This document shows positions 6,289-14,453 of a stretch of 64,000 nt of DNA, piece by piece (positions within the stretch are counted from its first letter, which is position 1; the number at the start of each line of letters is the position of its first letter). A program made the translations under genes and the position numbers. The notes below the pieces were generated by a model. It had not been told where the DNA came from and searched no databases. It saw nothing but the letters and a program-made list of their open reading frames with translations. Origin of the DNA: Massilia niastensis DSM 21313 (GTDB taxonomy: Bacteria > Pseudomonadota > Gammaproteobacteria > Burkholderiales > Burkholderiaceae_D); the NCBI RefSeq assembly GCF_000382345.1, contig NZ_KB908079.1, forward strand, positions 62,001 to 126,000, given 5' to 3'.

Positions 6289-8385
6289 ATGATGGCTCAG
6301 GTTACAGGCACTAATGATAATGATTTTCTGATCGGTACCGAGGATGCGGACGTGATCGACGGCCTGGGCGGCGATGACACCCTGCTCGGCGTCGGGGGCG
6401 ATGATGTCCTCAACGGCGCCGCGGGCAATGACGCCTTGCAAGGCGGCGATGGGAACGACCAGTTGAACGGGGGCGACGGCAACGACGTCCTAAGCGGCGA
6501 CAAAAGTTTCTTCGGACTGCTTGGCGCCGACGTATTGAGTGGAGGCACAGGCAATGACACCTTCGCCTGGGACGTCGGCAGCGGCGGGCATTCGACGGCG
6601 ACCTTGCGCGACCGCGTCACCGATTTCGCCGGCGCAGGCGCGATCGGCGGCGATTTGCTGCGTTTGTCCCTGCCCTTCGATATGCAGAGGCTGATGGTCT
6701 TCGAGGGCAGGCTCGCCACCATGCCGGCGCCGGGATCGGCCCTACCGTTTGCCAATAATGGATTTACCGAGGTGTTTTACGCACATAGCGGCGGTTCCAC
6801 GGTGCTGCTGGCCGATTCGAACGACAACGGGGTGTTCGACACCAACGACTTCAACGTCCTGTTCGATGGCCAGCACGACTTCCTCAAGAGCGATTTCGTC
6901 TCCACCGAATTCGTGATTCGCGGCACCGCAGGCAACGATACGCTGAATGGCGGCATCGAGAACGACCGGATTTTCGGGCTCGGCGGCAATGATGTGCTCA
7001 ATGGTGGGGCAGGCGACGACGGGATTTCCGGTGGCGATGGAAACGACCTGATCGACGGCGGCGATGGGAACGATTTTTTCAACGGCGGCCTGTCGGGCGG
7101 CAATGGCAGCGATACGATCAACGGGGGCGCGGGCAACGACATCCTCCGCGGAGACGCCGGCAGTGACATCCTGAACGGGGGCGCCGGGCGAGACCAGCTG
7201 GCAGGCGGCGACGGCAACGATACCGCATCGGGCGGCGACGGCAACGATACGCTCGATGGCGACGCCGGCAACGATACCTTGTCCGGAGGCCTCGGCAACG
7301 ACGATTTTTTCGGCGGCGACGGCAATGACGTCATGCGAGGCGAGGCCGGCAACGACGAACTGTTCGGCATGAACGGTAACGACACACTGGACGGTGGCGC
7401 GGGGGATGACCTCCTGATGGGCGAGGCCGGTACGGATCAACTGACCGGCGGTAGCGGGGATGACGAGTTCGAGTTCTTCCTCGGGTTCAATCCGAGCTCG
7501 AGCTTCGGCGCGTTCGATACCGTGCACGACTTCGAAGGCGCCGGGGTCGACGGCGGCGACGAGCTGGAACTGCGGAATGTCGACCTGGTCTTCCGCGGCG
7601 AGGTTTCCCTTAATCCCGTCCTGGGTGCAGCACTGGTCGGTGGCGGCAATGGGGCGACCGACATGATGTATACGACACGCAGCGGTTTTACCTGGCTGCT
7701 GGCCGACGAAAACGACAACGGCGTGCTCGACAACACTGACATGGCCATCCGCTTCGCGGGCACCCACGACTTCACCGTCGACGATTTCGGCGGCGCGACC
7801 AGGTTCATCCAGGTCGGCACCGATGGCGACGACGTCCTGGTCGGCACCGCAGACAACGACGTGATCTTCGGCGCCGGCGGAAACGACCAGATGTCCGGCC
7901 TCGAAGGCGATGACGAGCTGCACGGTGGAGCCGGCAACGACACCATCGATGGCGGTCCCGGGTTTGGCGTCGACAGCCTGTTCGGCGACGCGGGGAATGA
8001 TACCTTGACCCTGGCCAGCAGCGACGGCGGCAGCGCAAGCGGTGGCGACGGCGACGACATCCTGATCGGTAACGATTCCTTCGGCGCCTTCCTGTCCGGC
8101 GACGACGGCAACGACATCTTGCGCAGCGGCTCCGCGGGCGACATTTCCAGCGGCGGGGCCGGCATCGACTTGTTCGCTTTCGGCACGGCCTGGGGCTTCG
8201 CGGTGGTCCAGGACTTCGAAGACGGCCTCGAATTGCTCGACCTCCGGAATAGCGGCCTGAGCTTCGCGGACCTGACGATCACCGACCAGTTCGGCAGCAC
8301 GCAGATCGAATCCAGCGCCGGCCTGATTTTCCTCTCCGGCATTCCATCGACGGACATCAACGCAAACGATTTCATCTTTGTGTAA
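6289..8385 (+). CDS. RTX calcium-binding secreted protein with duplicated module
   Basis: A 698-residue protein built from blocks of GGxGxDxLx nonapeptides, which form Ca2+-binding parallel beta-rolls: about residues 20-90, 215-400 and 510-630. Between the blocks lie two copies of a roughly 120-residue module (about 90-215 and 400-508) sharing DF.GAG....GD.L.L, then TxLLADxNDNGVxDxxD, then a TxDF-like end. The NDNGV segments resemble Ca2+-binding loops. There is no N-terminal signal peptide and the C-terminus ends in small and hydrophobic residues (NANDFIFV), as in type I secretion substrates. No ABC/MFP/TolC export genes are nearby. An AGAGGGAG ribosome site precedes tandem ATGs at 6289 and 6292. 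No catalytic domain was recognised, so adhesin, S-layer-like or matrix protein are all possible. Confidence 0.85.
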   Translation: MMAQVTGTNDNDFLIGTEDADVIDGLGGDDTLLGVGGDDVLNGAAGNDALQGGDGNDQLNGGDGNDVLSGDKSFFGLLGADVLSGGTGNDTFAWDVGSGGHSTATLRDRVTDFAGAGAIGGDLLRLSLPFDMQRLMVFEGRLATMPAPGSALPFANNGFTEVFYAHSGGSTVLLADSNDNGVFDTNDFNVLFDGQHDFLKSDFVSTEFVIRGTAGNDTLNGGIENDRIFGLGGNDVLNGGAGDDGISGGDGNDLIDGGDGNDFFNGGLSGGNGSDTINGGAGNDILRGDAGSDILNGGAGRDQLAGGDGNDTASGGDGNDTLDGDAGNDTLSGGLGNDDFFGGDGNDVMRGEAGNDELFGMNGNDTLDGGAGDDLLMGEAGTDQLTGGSGDDEFEFFLGFNPSSSFGAFDTVHDFEGAGVDGGDELELRNVDLVFRGEVSLNPVLGAALVGGGNGATDMMYTTRSGFTWLLADENDNGVLDNTDMAIRFAGTHDFTVDDFGGATRFIQVGTDGDDVLVGTADNDVIFGAGGNDQMSGLEGDDELHGGAGNDTIDGGPGFGVDSLFGDAGNDTLTLASSDGGSASGGDGDDILIGNDSFGAFLSGDDGNDILRSGSAGDISSGGAGIDLFAFGTAWGFAVVQDFEDGLELLDLRNSGLSFADLTITDQFGSTQIESSAGLIFLSGIPSTDINANDFIFV

Positions 8386-8504
8386 GCTGGAAGCGGCGCT
8401 GTCCTTCGTTCCCTCGACGTTCCGCCCGTTTCCGGGCGTCGGGGGGCGGTCGAGACCTGCCGGCCGCTACCGGAGTACGGCCTGGGAGGCGCCCCGGGGC
8501 AGTG

Positions 8505-10850
8505 CTAACGGCCATGCCAGTAGCGGGGATGGCTCGACCGGAATTCGGACAGTGCGATCGTGTTCCCGAAGGTGATGGTGACGGCGCCTGCTTCATCGGT
8601 GCGCACCCGGCGGATGCCCAGCGCCTGGTAGCGCGCGTACACCTCCGGCTTGGGATGCCGGTAGCGATTCCTGTAGCCCACCTGGAAAATTCCGAGCGAC
8701 GGTCTCACAGCCTGTAGAAAAGCGATGGTCGAGGAAGTCCCGCTGCCGTGATGCGGCGCCAGCAGCACGTCCGCCCGCAGCCGCCGGGCACCGCCGTCCA
8801 GCAGCGCGCCCTCCTGGGCGGCCTCGATATCGGCGGCAAGCAGGATCGCCCTCCCCTGCGCACTGACGCGCAGCACGCAGCTGCGGGCATTCGCCTTCAG
8901 CCCAGGATCGGCATAGCTCGCACCATCCGGTCCGAACATCTCGAACAGCACGCCATCCCACTGCCAGCGCTGGCCCGCCTGGCAGCGCACGTGGCGCGCC
9001 GCGGCCCGCAGCGCCGGATGTTCACCGGGCAGCGAGGAAATCAATTCTCCGACCTTCACTGCGCCCAGCAGCGCCAGCGCGCCGCCGGCGTGGTCGAGGT
9101 CACTGTGCGAGACGATCACGCTGTCCAGCCGTCCGATGCCGCGCCCGCGCAAGTAGGGCAGGATGACGCGGCTGGCGCCGTCCGCACCCGGCGCGTATTG
9201 CGGCCCGGTGTCGTACAGCAGCCGGTGCCGGTGCGTCTCGACCAGCAGGGCCATGCCCTGCCCCACATCGAAGGCGGTGACGGTGAACCGGCCCGGCGGC
9301 GGCGACGCCGGCAGCTGGGTCAACAGCGGCGTCCAGGCCGCCAACCCCGCCCAACGATGCGGCCAGCCGCGCGGCGCCAGCAGCCAGGCGGTACCGGCGA
9401 TCGCCAGCGCGAGCATCCAGGGCTGCGGCGCGGGCGCGCTCCACACGGCCAGCTTCGGCGCCGCGAGCCATGCGAGCCCGCCTGCGAGCAGCTCGATGGC
9501 GAGGTGGGCGGTGCCGAGCACGAAGTCCGCGAGCGGCGACGGCAGCACGCTGCCGGCCAGGGCGAGCGGGGTCACGAACAGGCTGATCACCGGAATGGCC
9601 ACCGCGTTGGCCAAGGGACTGACCAGCGACACCTGGCCGAACAGCAGCAGCGTCAGCGGCACCAGCCCGACCGTGACCGCCCATTGCGTGCGCATCCCGA
9701 GCAGGAGCGACCCGCGCCAGCCCGCCGGCGCCGGGCCCAGGCGGCCGGTGCCGGCATACAGGATCGCCGCCACGGCCCCGAACGAGAGCCAGAATCCGGG
9801 CCACAGCATCGCCCAGGGATTGAGCAGCACGACCACGCCGAGCGCCAGGCACAGGACATGGGACGCCAGGGCGATCCGGCCCAGCCAGAGCGCGGCCGCG
9901 ACCGTCGCCAGCATGTAGAAGGTGCGCTGCGCCGGCACGCCGAAACCGGCCAGCAGCACGTACAGCAGCGCGGTCGCCGCGCCCGCCAGGGCGGCGGCCT
10001 TCTGGGCCGGCAGCCGCAGCGGCAGCTGGGCCTGCGTGAAGAACGAGCGGCGCCAGAGGAAGGCGGTCAGCCAGGCGGCCAGGCCGGCCACCATGGTGAT
10101 GTGCAGGCCGGAGATCGAGACGAGGTGGCTGATGCCGGTGCGGTTGAAGATGTCCCAGTCGGACTGCGCGATCCCGCGCTGGTCGCCGATCACCAGCGCC
10201 ACGATCACGCCCGCGTAGGGCTTGCCGTCGAGCGCCGCCAGGATCCGCTCCCTGAGCAGCGCGCGCAGGCGTTCGACGCCATGCCGCGGGCCGGGCTCCC
10301 ACGCCGACAGGCGCCGGTTGCGCCCGCCCGCCTCGCGCACATAGCCGGTGGCGCGCACGCCCTGCTCCAGCAGCCAGGCTTCGTAGTCGAAGCCGTGCGG
10401 ATTGGCGTTGCCGTGCGGCCGCTGCAGGCGCACGAGCAGGCGCCAGCGTTCGCCGGGACGGATCGCGCCCGCCTCGGCGCCGCCGTACCAGGACAAGGCC
10501 ACGCGGGGCGGCGCCGCCATGCCCGCCGTCTCCACCGACGCGACCTCGAAATGAAAGCGCACGCCGCCATCGAAGCGATGCGGAAGGCTGCCGACCGTGC
10601 CGACGACCACGATGTCGCGTCCCTCGTCCGCCTTCGCCAGGCCGTGGCCGAGCGCCAGGTGGGCCATCGAGGCGGCCCAGCACACCCCGAGCAGACAGGC
10701 CGCCGTCACGGCGCGCAACTGCCCGCGCAGGAAGCCGCAGGCGGCTGCGGCGCCACACAGGCAAGCCGCCAGCACCGGCGCATCCGGCAGCGCGGCGCGG
10801 GTCTGCAGCCAGGATGCGCCGGCGACGAAGGCGAGGATCGCGGCGCGCAT
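8505..10850 (-). CDS. comEC: ComEC/Rec2 DNA-uptake channel
   Basis: A 781-residue polytopic inner-membrane protein. The order of domains is the family standard: N-terminal helices, a DUF4131-like soluble segment (about 75-200), the competence membrane domain (about 215-500; GISHLVSISGLHITMVAGL is diagnostic), and a C-terminal metallo-beta-lactamase domain carrying SHSDLDHAGG near residue 580 and LAPHHGSGTSS. ComEC carries single-stranded DNA across the inner membrane during natural transformation; the hydrolase-like domain is thought to degrade the non-transforming strand. In related genomes comEC is commonly beside tatD; here the T6SS module lies between them. The gene starts 22 bases after the immunity gene stops. 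Confidence 0.95.
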   Translation of the reverse strand: MRAAILAFVAGASWLQTRAALPDAPVLAACLCGAAAACGFLRGQLRAVTAACLLGVCWAASMAHLALGHGLAKADEGRDIVVVGTVGSLPHRFDGGVRFHFEVASVETAGMAAPPRVALSWYGGAEAGAIRPGERWRLLVRLQRPHGNANPHGFDYEAWLLEQGVRATGYVREAGGRNRRLSAWEPGPRHGVERLRALLRERILAALDGKPYAGVIVALVIGDQRGIAQSDWDIFNRTGISHLVSISGLHITMVAGLAAWLTAFLWRRSFFTQAQLPLRLPAQKAAALAGAATALLYVLLAGFGVPAQRTFYMLATVAAALWLGRIALASHVLCLALGVVVLLNPWAMLWPGFWLSFGAVAAILYAGTGRLGPAPAGWRGSLLLGMRTQWAVTVGLVPLTLLLFGQVSLVSPLANAVAIPVISLFVTPLALAGSVLPSPLADFVLGTAHLAIELLAGGLAWLAAPKLAVWSAPAPQPWMLALAIAGTAWLLAPRGWPHRWAGLAAWTPLLTQLPASPPPGRFTVTAFDVGQGMALLVETHRHRLLYDTGPQYAPGADGASRVILPYLRGRGIGRLDSVIVSHSDLDHAGGALALLGAVKVGELISSLPGEHPALRAAARHVRCQAGQRWQWDGVLFEMFGPDGASYADPGLKANARSCVLRVSAQGRAILLAADIEAAQEGALLDGGARRLRADVLLAPHHGSGTSSTIAFLQAVRPSLGIFQVGYRNRYRHPKPEVYARYQALGIRRVRTDEAGAVTITFGNTIALSEFRSSHPRYWHGR

Positions 10851-10872
10851 TCCTTCCTCCGCCTCCGCAAGC

Positions 10873-12702
10873 TCAGCTGCTCAGCGGTCCATTGCCGCCA
10901 TCCCGGCGGCCGGAATCGGGGCCGCCCTTGTTTCCAGGGTCGGCCGCATCGACAGGGACCGCGCCCGCGGGATTGGCGTCGGACCGGCCGCTGACCGGAT
11001 GGCCCGGGTCCACGGGGCGGACGGCGAGGACCTGGTCGGCGCCCCCGGCATCGGCATGCCGCACCAGCTGCCAGGCGCTGCGCCGATGGATCAGTTCCGG
11101 GTGCCCCGCCGCGCGCCCGTGGAACTGGGCGCGGAAGGTCGCCGCCGGCAGCAGGCTCCCCGCGGCGAACCAGCGGGTGCCGTCGAGCGCATGGCTGTTT
11201 TCGCAGCGCCACCAGCCGCTGGCCGGACAGGCCGCTCCGGTCCTGGCGACGCTGCCGATCGGCGCCTCGGCGCTCGCCATCGGGAGCGCCGATGCCGGAA
11301 TCGCGCCCGCCTCCGGGCCCGGCGCTGCCGGGGCCAGCCCGCGCGGCGGTGGAAGACGGACGCTGCTGCGCTTGTCCGCCAGTGTCCATACCGTCGGAAT
11401 GCTGCTTTCGAAGCTGGGCTGCAATCCACGCAGGCGCTGCCACAGCGTGGGCGGCGGCAGCAGCAGGGCTTGCGGGATGCGCTGGCCCTTCTTCAGGAAC
11501 TGGCGCTGCCCGCCGCAGACGCCCGCGCCGGCGCCGCCGTCGCTGCACAGCCACCAGCCGCTCTGGGGACAGGTATCGCCGGCGGAGGCATACGTGCCGA
11601 TGGGCAGGGTCGGCGGCTCGGCCGGACTGCTCCCGGGCAGTGCCGTAGGCCGTATCCGGATGCTGGACAGGATTCGGTCCCACAGGCCAAGCGCGGCACC
11701 CTGCGACAAGGATGAGGGAACCGCGACATGGTTTCCCTTTCCTGTGCTCATACTGAACGAGATATGCGGATCGAACACATCATCTTCCGTCCCAGGCGCC
11801 TCCCACATGAAACTGTAGACGACCGCGTCGTTCTTCTCGACGACTCGCTCCACGAATTCCTCGCCGTCCATGCTGCCTATCGTCCGCCGAGTAGCGCGCA
11901 GCGTGGAAACGCGCCACCTGTCGATCACTGACAACCAGGAAGGAAGGTCCCTGGTTCTCTCCAGAAGTCCCTGCTCACCGGGAGCGTTTCCGGCGGCCAG
12001 GATCAGCATGAACTCGACATCCGGATTGCTCGGCAGCCGGGCGAACATCATGATCTGCTCACCCTGGTCCGCCCTCAGCGGATCGCGGATATAGGCGCGG
12101 TCGACGCAATATCCCGATTCGGCTGGCACCCGGTTTCCAGGATTCGCAACGAGCTGGGACACGAGCTTCGGCAGGTTCTCGATCAGATCGGGGAAATAGT
12201 TGTTCGCCGCAAGGTCGATGCTGACGCCGTCCGCATGCACGAGGGCCTCGACATCGATACCTTCGTATCGATAGCGTTCCAGTTCCAGTCCTCTTGCCCG
12301 CGTGCCTTCGGTCACGGTGCGGCCATGCACAAAGATTTTGCCGATGAGCCCGCTGTCGGTCTTCACATCCCTGGCGAGTTCCATGTTCCTGGTTCCGCCC
12401 GAACGATCCGGCATAGCCCGTATTTGCGCCTCGCGGTCCGCCAGGCGCGCCTGGAAGGCTTCGCTGGATTCTTCAAACGTCCCGATATCGAATCCATCGA
12501 CACTCGGCCGGGTGAGCTCGATCCGTGCATCCTCGGGCATGTCGATCAACAATCTGCCGATGCACACGGTCTTCATCTTCTGGGTCATTCGCGCCACCTC
12601 TTGTTGATCCCGCACCGCACCCAGTGCCCAGGTGCCCGCCAGACACGCGAACACGATCGCGGCCAGCGTGATTGCCAGCCCGTTCCGACGGCATCGGGTC
12701 AC
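10873..12702 (-). CDS. Tli4-like T6SS immunity protein with two CPxSGWWxC modules
   Basis: A 609-residue protein. The GTG start overlaps the stop of the lipase gene (GTGA), so the two are translationally coupled. A transmembrane or uncleaved signal segment at about 8-30 is followed by a region resembling Tli4 immunity proteins (about 40-355; KTVCIGRLLIDMPEDA and later SMDGEEFVERV). The C-terminal part holds two related modules with CPQSGWWLC (378-386) and CPASGWWRC (492-500), each followed by a G..F..G..LP segment, then a low-complexity tail. Periplasmic exposure is expected, where it could block a phospholipase. Immunity is inferred from family and adjacency. The function of the modules is unknown to me. 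Confidence 0.7.
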   Translation of the reverse strand: MTRCRRNGLAITLAAIVFACLAGTWALGAVRDQQEVARMTQKMKTVCIGRLLIDMPEDARIELTRPSVDGFDIGTFEESSEAFQARLADREAQIRAMPDRSGGTRNMELARDVKTDSGLIGKIFVHGRTVTEGTRARGLELERYRYEGIDVEALVHADGVSIDLAANNYFPDLIENLPKLVSQLVANPGNRVPAESGYCVDRAYIRDPLRADQGEQIMMFARLPSNPDVEFMLILAAGNAPGEQGLLERTRDLPSWLSVIDRWRVSTLRATRRTIGSMDGEEFVERVVEKNDAVVYSFMWEAPGTEDDVFDPHISFSMSTGKGNHVAVPSSLSQGAALGLWDRILSSIRIRPTALPGSSPAEPPTLPIGTYASAGDTCPQSGWWLCSDGGAGAGVCGGQRQFLKKGQRIPQALLLPPPTLWQRLRGLQPSFESSIPTVWTLADKRSSVRLPPPRGLAPAAPGPEAGAIPASALPMASAEAPIGSVARTGAACPASGWWRCENSHALDGTRWFAAGSLLPAATFRAQFHGRAAGHPELIHRRSAWQLVRHADAGGADQVLAVRPVDPGHPVSGRSDANPAGAVPVDAADPGNKGGPDSGRRDGGNGPLSS

Positions 12703-14438
12703 GGCGTCTCCTGCACGATCTTCACGACCAGGCGCAGCGTCAGCATGATGATGTCTTCGTGCTTGTAGGCGTTCTGGTGGTCGACGCCGCGCGCGGCGAA
12801 CAACTGCTTGACCTTGCCAGCCGGACCCGCGCCGGACTGGTGCGGAACCGTGCCGTCACCATGCGCATCCTGCGGCTCCGGCCGGAAATGCAGCTCGGTC
12901 TTCCCCCCGACCAGGACGCGCCGCTGGCCATCCGGGGAGTGCCCGAGGAAACGCGCCGTGGCGATGTTCGCCGCGGTCAGCGCGGTGGCCGATCCCGGCG
13001 CATGCCGCGCGATCCATCTCACCTGGGAATATGAGAGCTTGTCCCTGTCATCGCCATAGAACACATAGGTATTCGGGTGGTAGTAATCGCCCAGCGATCG
13101 ATGAAAATCCTCTGCAATACCAATGGCCGATTCAATTGCATGCTGCACGCCCCGCGGGTCTTTTCTGTATTTACCCATGGGATCAGCCAATGCCGGGTTC
13201 ACGAGGCGATACCATGTACTCATGTCCCGGTACAGGTCGTAGGGATTCGAGACTTTGCCGCCAGGCAGGCGCAGATAGTCACTGGCTGCCGCCCTGGATC
13301 CGATCCCATTGCCCTGGGCTCCCCCTCCCGACAACGCAGTGGCGCCTCCCCCCTGCATGACCCGAACGTGCAGCCAGGGCTGTGGATAGAGGTGGTTCGG
13401 AAGCATCTCGAGCACGCCGGGCGAAGTCGCCAGCACCGGGGTGGTCTGCTCGGGCGAGTCTCCAAGGATTTTTGCCAGGCCATGCGCGCACACGTCGTCA
13501 ATGGCTCCGTTGCTCGGATTCGAGGTTTCCGTCCCACAGGCGATGCGGCGATACGCGGCGGGCGCGCCCAGCGCCGGCATGACGCCATGGATGATGCCGG
13601 CAATCTTGTCGGGGATACGCTTGGCGCACGCCCGGGCGACAAGCCCACCCATCGAGTGCGTGACGAGAACGACCTTGTCGCAGCGTCGCTTCGCCCTTGT
13701 CCAGAACGCGAGAATCTCGAGGATGCGCTGTTCGAGCCGCTTCGACGACGCGCCGCAGTCTTCCAGCCAATTGTAGCCGACACAATAAACGGGATAGTAG
13801 TGCGCGGCGTGTTTCACCAGGTGTGCTTCGGTCAGCGGCGCGAACTCGCGTACCCCCCATCTGCGTGGATCGCAGGCCATGACTGCCTTCCAGTGCGGGT
13901 TGACGAGACGCCTTCGATTCCGCTCGTCATACCGGAAGGTCTGGTTCAGGCGCATCTGCAGTGCATACAGCAAGCGACCGTATGAATCGGCGTGCACCTC
14001 GCCCCAACCGCGCTGGCGCACTTCGGCCTGCGTCAGGACATAGCCGTCATCGGCGTCCGGTAGCGAGACCGGGCCCGTTCCGTCCACCTCCAGTGACGCT
14101 GCGGAAAACAGCTTCTGGCGGCTCTCCGGCAGTAGCTTGCGCCAGTCGAGTACGGACTGGATGCTTTCCTGGACGCCGTTCGGCGGACGCCACACCGGCT
14201 CGCCCGGTTTCGCCAGCTCGTTGCGTTCATCCCGGATTCGTCCCAGGCGCGGCAGCAGTTTCGCCCTCAGGTTGGAACCCATCATGCCGGGCACCACGAT
14301 CACCGGAACGATGGTATTCGACGGCATCAGCCCCAGCCCCCGGATCGTGTATGCCGGCGACGACAGGAAGGAGTTCACCTCCCATCCGCCATGGGACAAG
14401 GGGACGAGCGGCGGCAGCGGTCTGGTCGATTCGGCCAT
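12699..14438 (-). CDS. T6SS lipase effector (Tle-type alpha/beta hydrolase)
   Basis: A 579-residue alpha/beta hydrolase without a signal peptide. The lipase-type opening VPVIVVPGMMGSNL (about 44-57) is followed by the nucleophile elbow THSMGG with Ser262, a candidate acid Asp528 in GDGTVP, and candidate His554 or His560 near the C-terminus. It sits 15 bases after vgrG and overlaps the Tli4-like gene, the standard order for VgrG-delivered phospholipase effectors that attack prey membranes. Exact Tle subfamily assignment is uncertain; the immunity partner suggests a Tle4-like pairing. A housekeeping lipase is unlikely given the neighbours. Confidence 0.75.
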   Translation of the reverse strand: MAESTRPLPPLVPLSHGGWEVNSFLSSPAYTIRGLGLMPSNTIVPVIVVPGMMGSNLRAKLLPRLGRIRDERNELAKPGEPVWRPPNGVQESIQSVLDWRKLLPESRQKLFSAASLEVDGTGPVSLPDADDGYVLTQAEVRQRGWGEVHADSYGRLLYALQMRLNQTFRYDERNRRRLVNPHWKAVMACDPRRWGVREFAPLTEAHLVKHAAHYYPVYCVGYNWLEDCGASSKRLEQRILEILAFWTRAKRRCDKVVLVTHSMGGLVARACAKRIPDKIAGIIHGVMPALGAPAAYRRIACGTETSNPSNGAIDDVCAHGLAKILGDSPEQTTPVLATSPGVLEMLPNHLYPQPWLHVRVMQGGGATALSGGGAQGNGIGSRAAASDYLRLPGGKVSNPYDLYRDMSTWYRLVNPALADPMGKYRKDPRGVQHAIESAIGIAEDFHRSLGDYYHPNTYVFYGDDRDKLSYSQVRWIARHAPGSATALTAANIATARFLGHSPDGQRRVLVGGKTELHFRPEPQDAHGDGTVPHQSGAGPAGKVKQLFAARGVDHQNAYKHEDIIMLTLRLVVKIVQETP

Positions 14439-14453
14439 GACGGTTCGCGCCTT

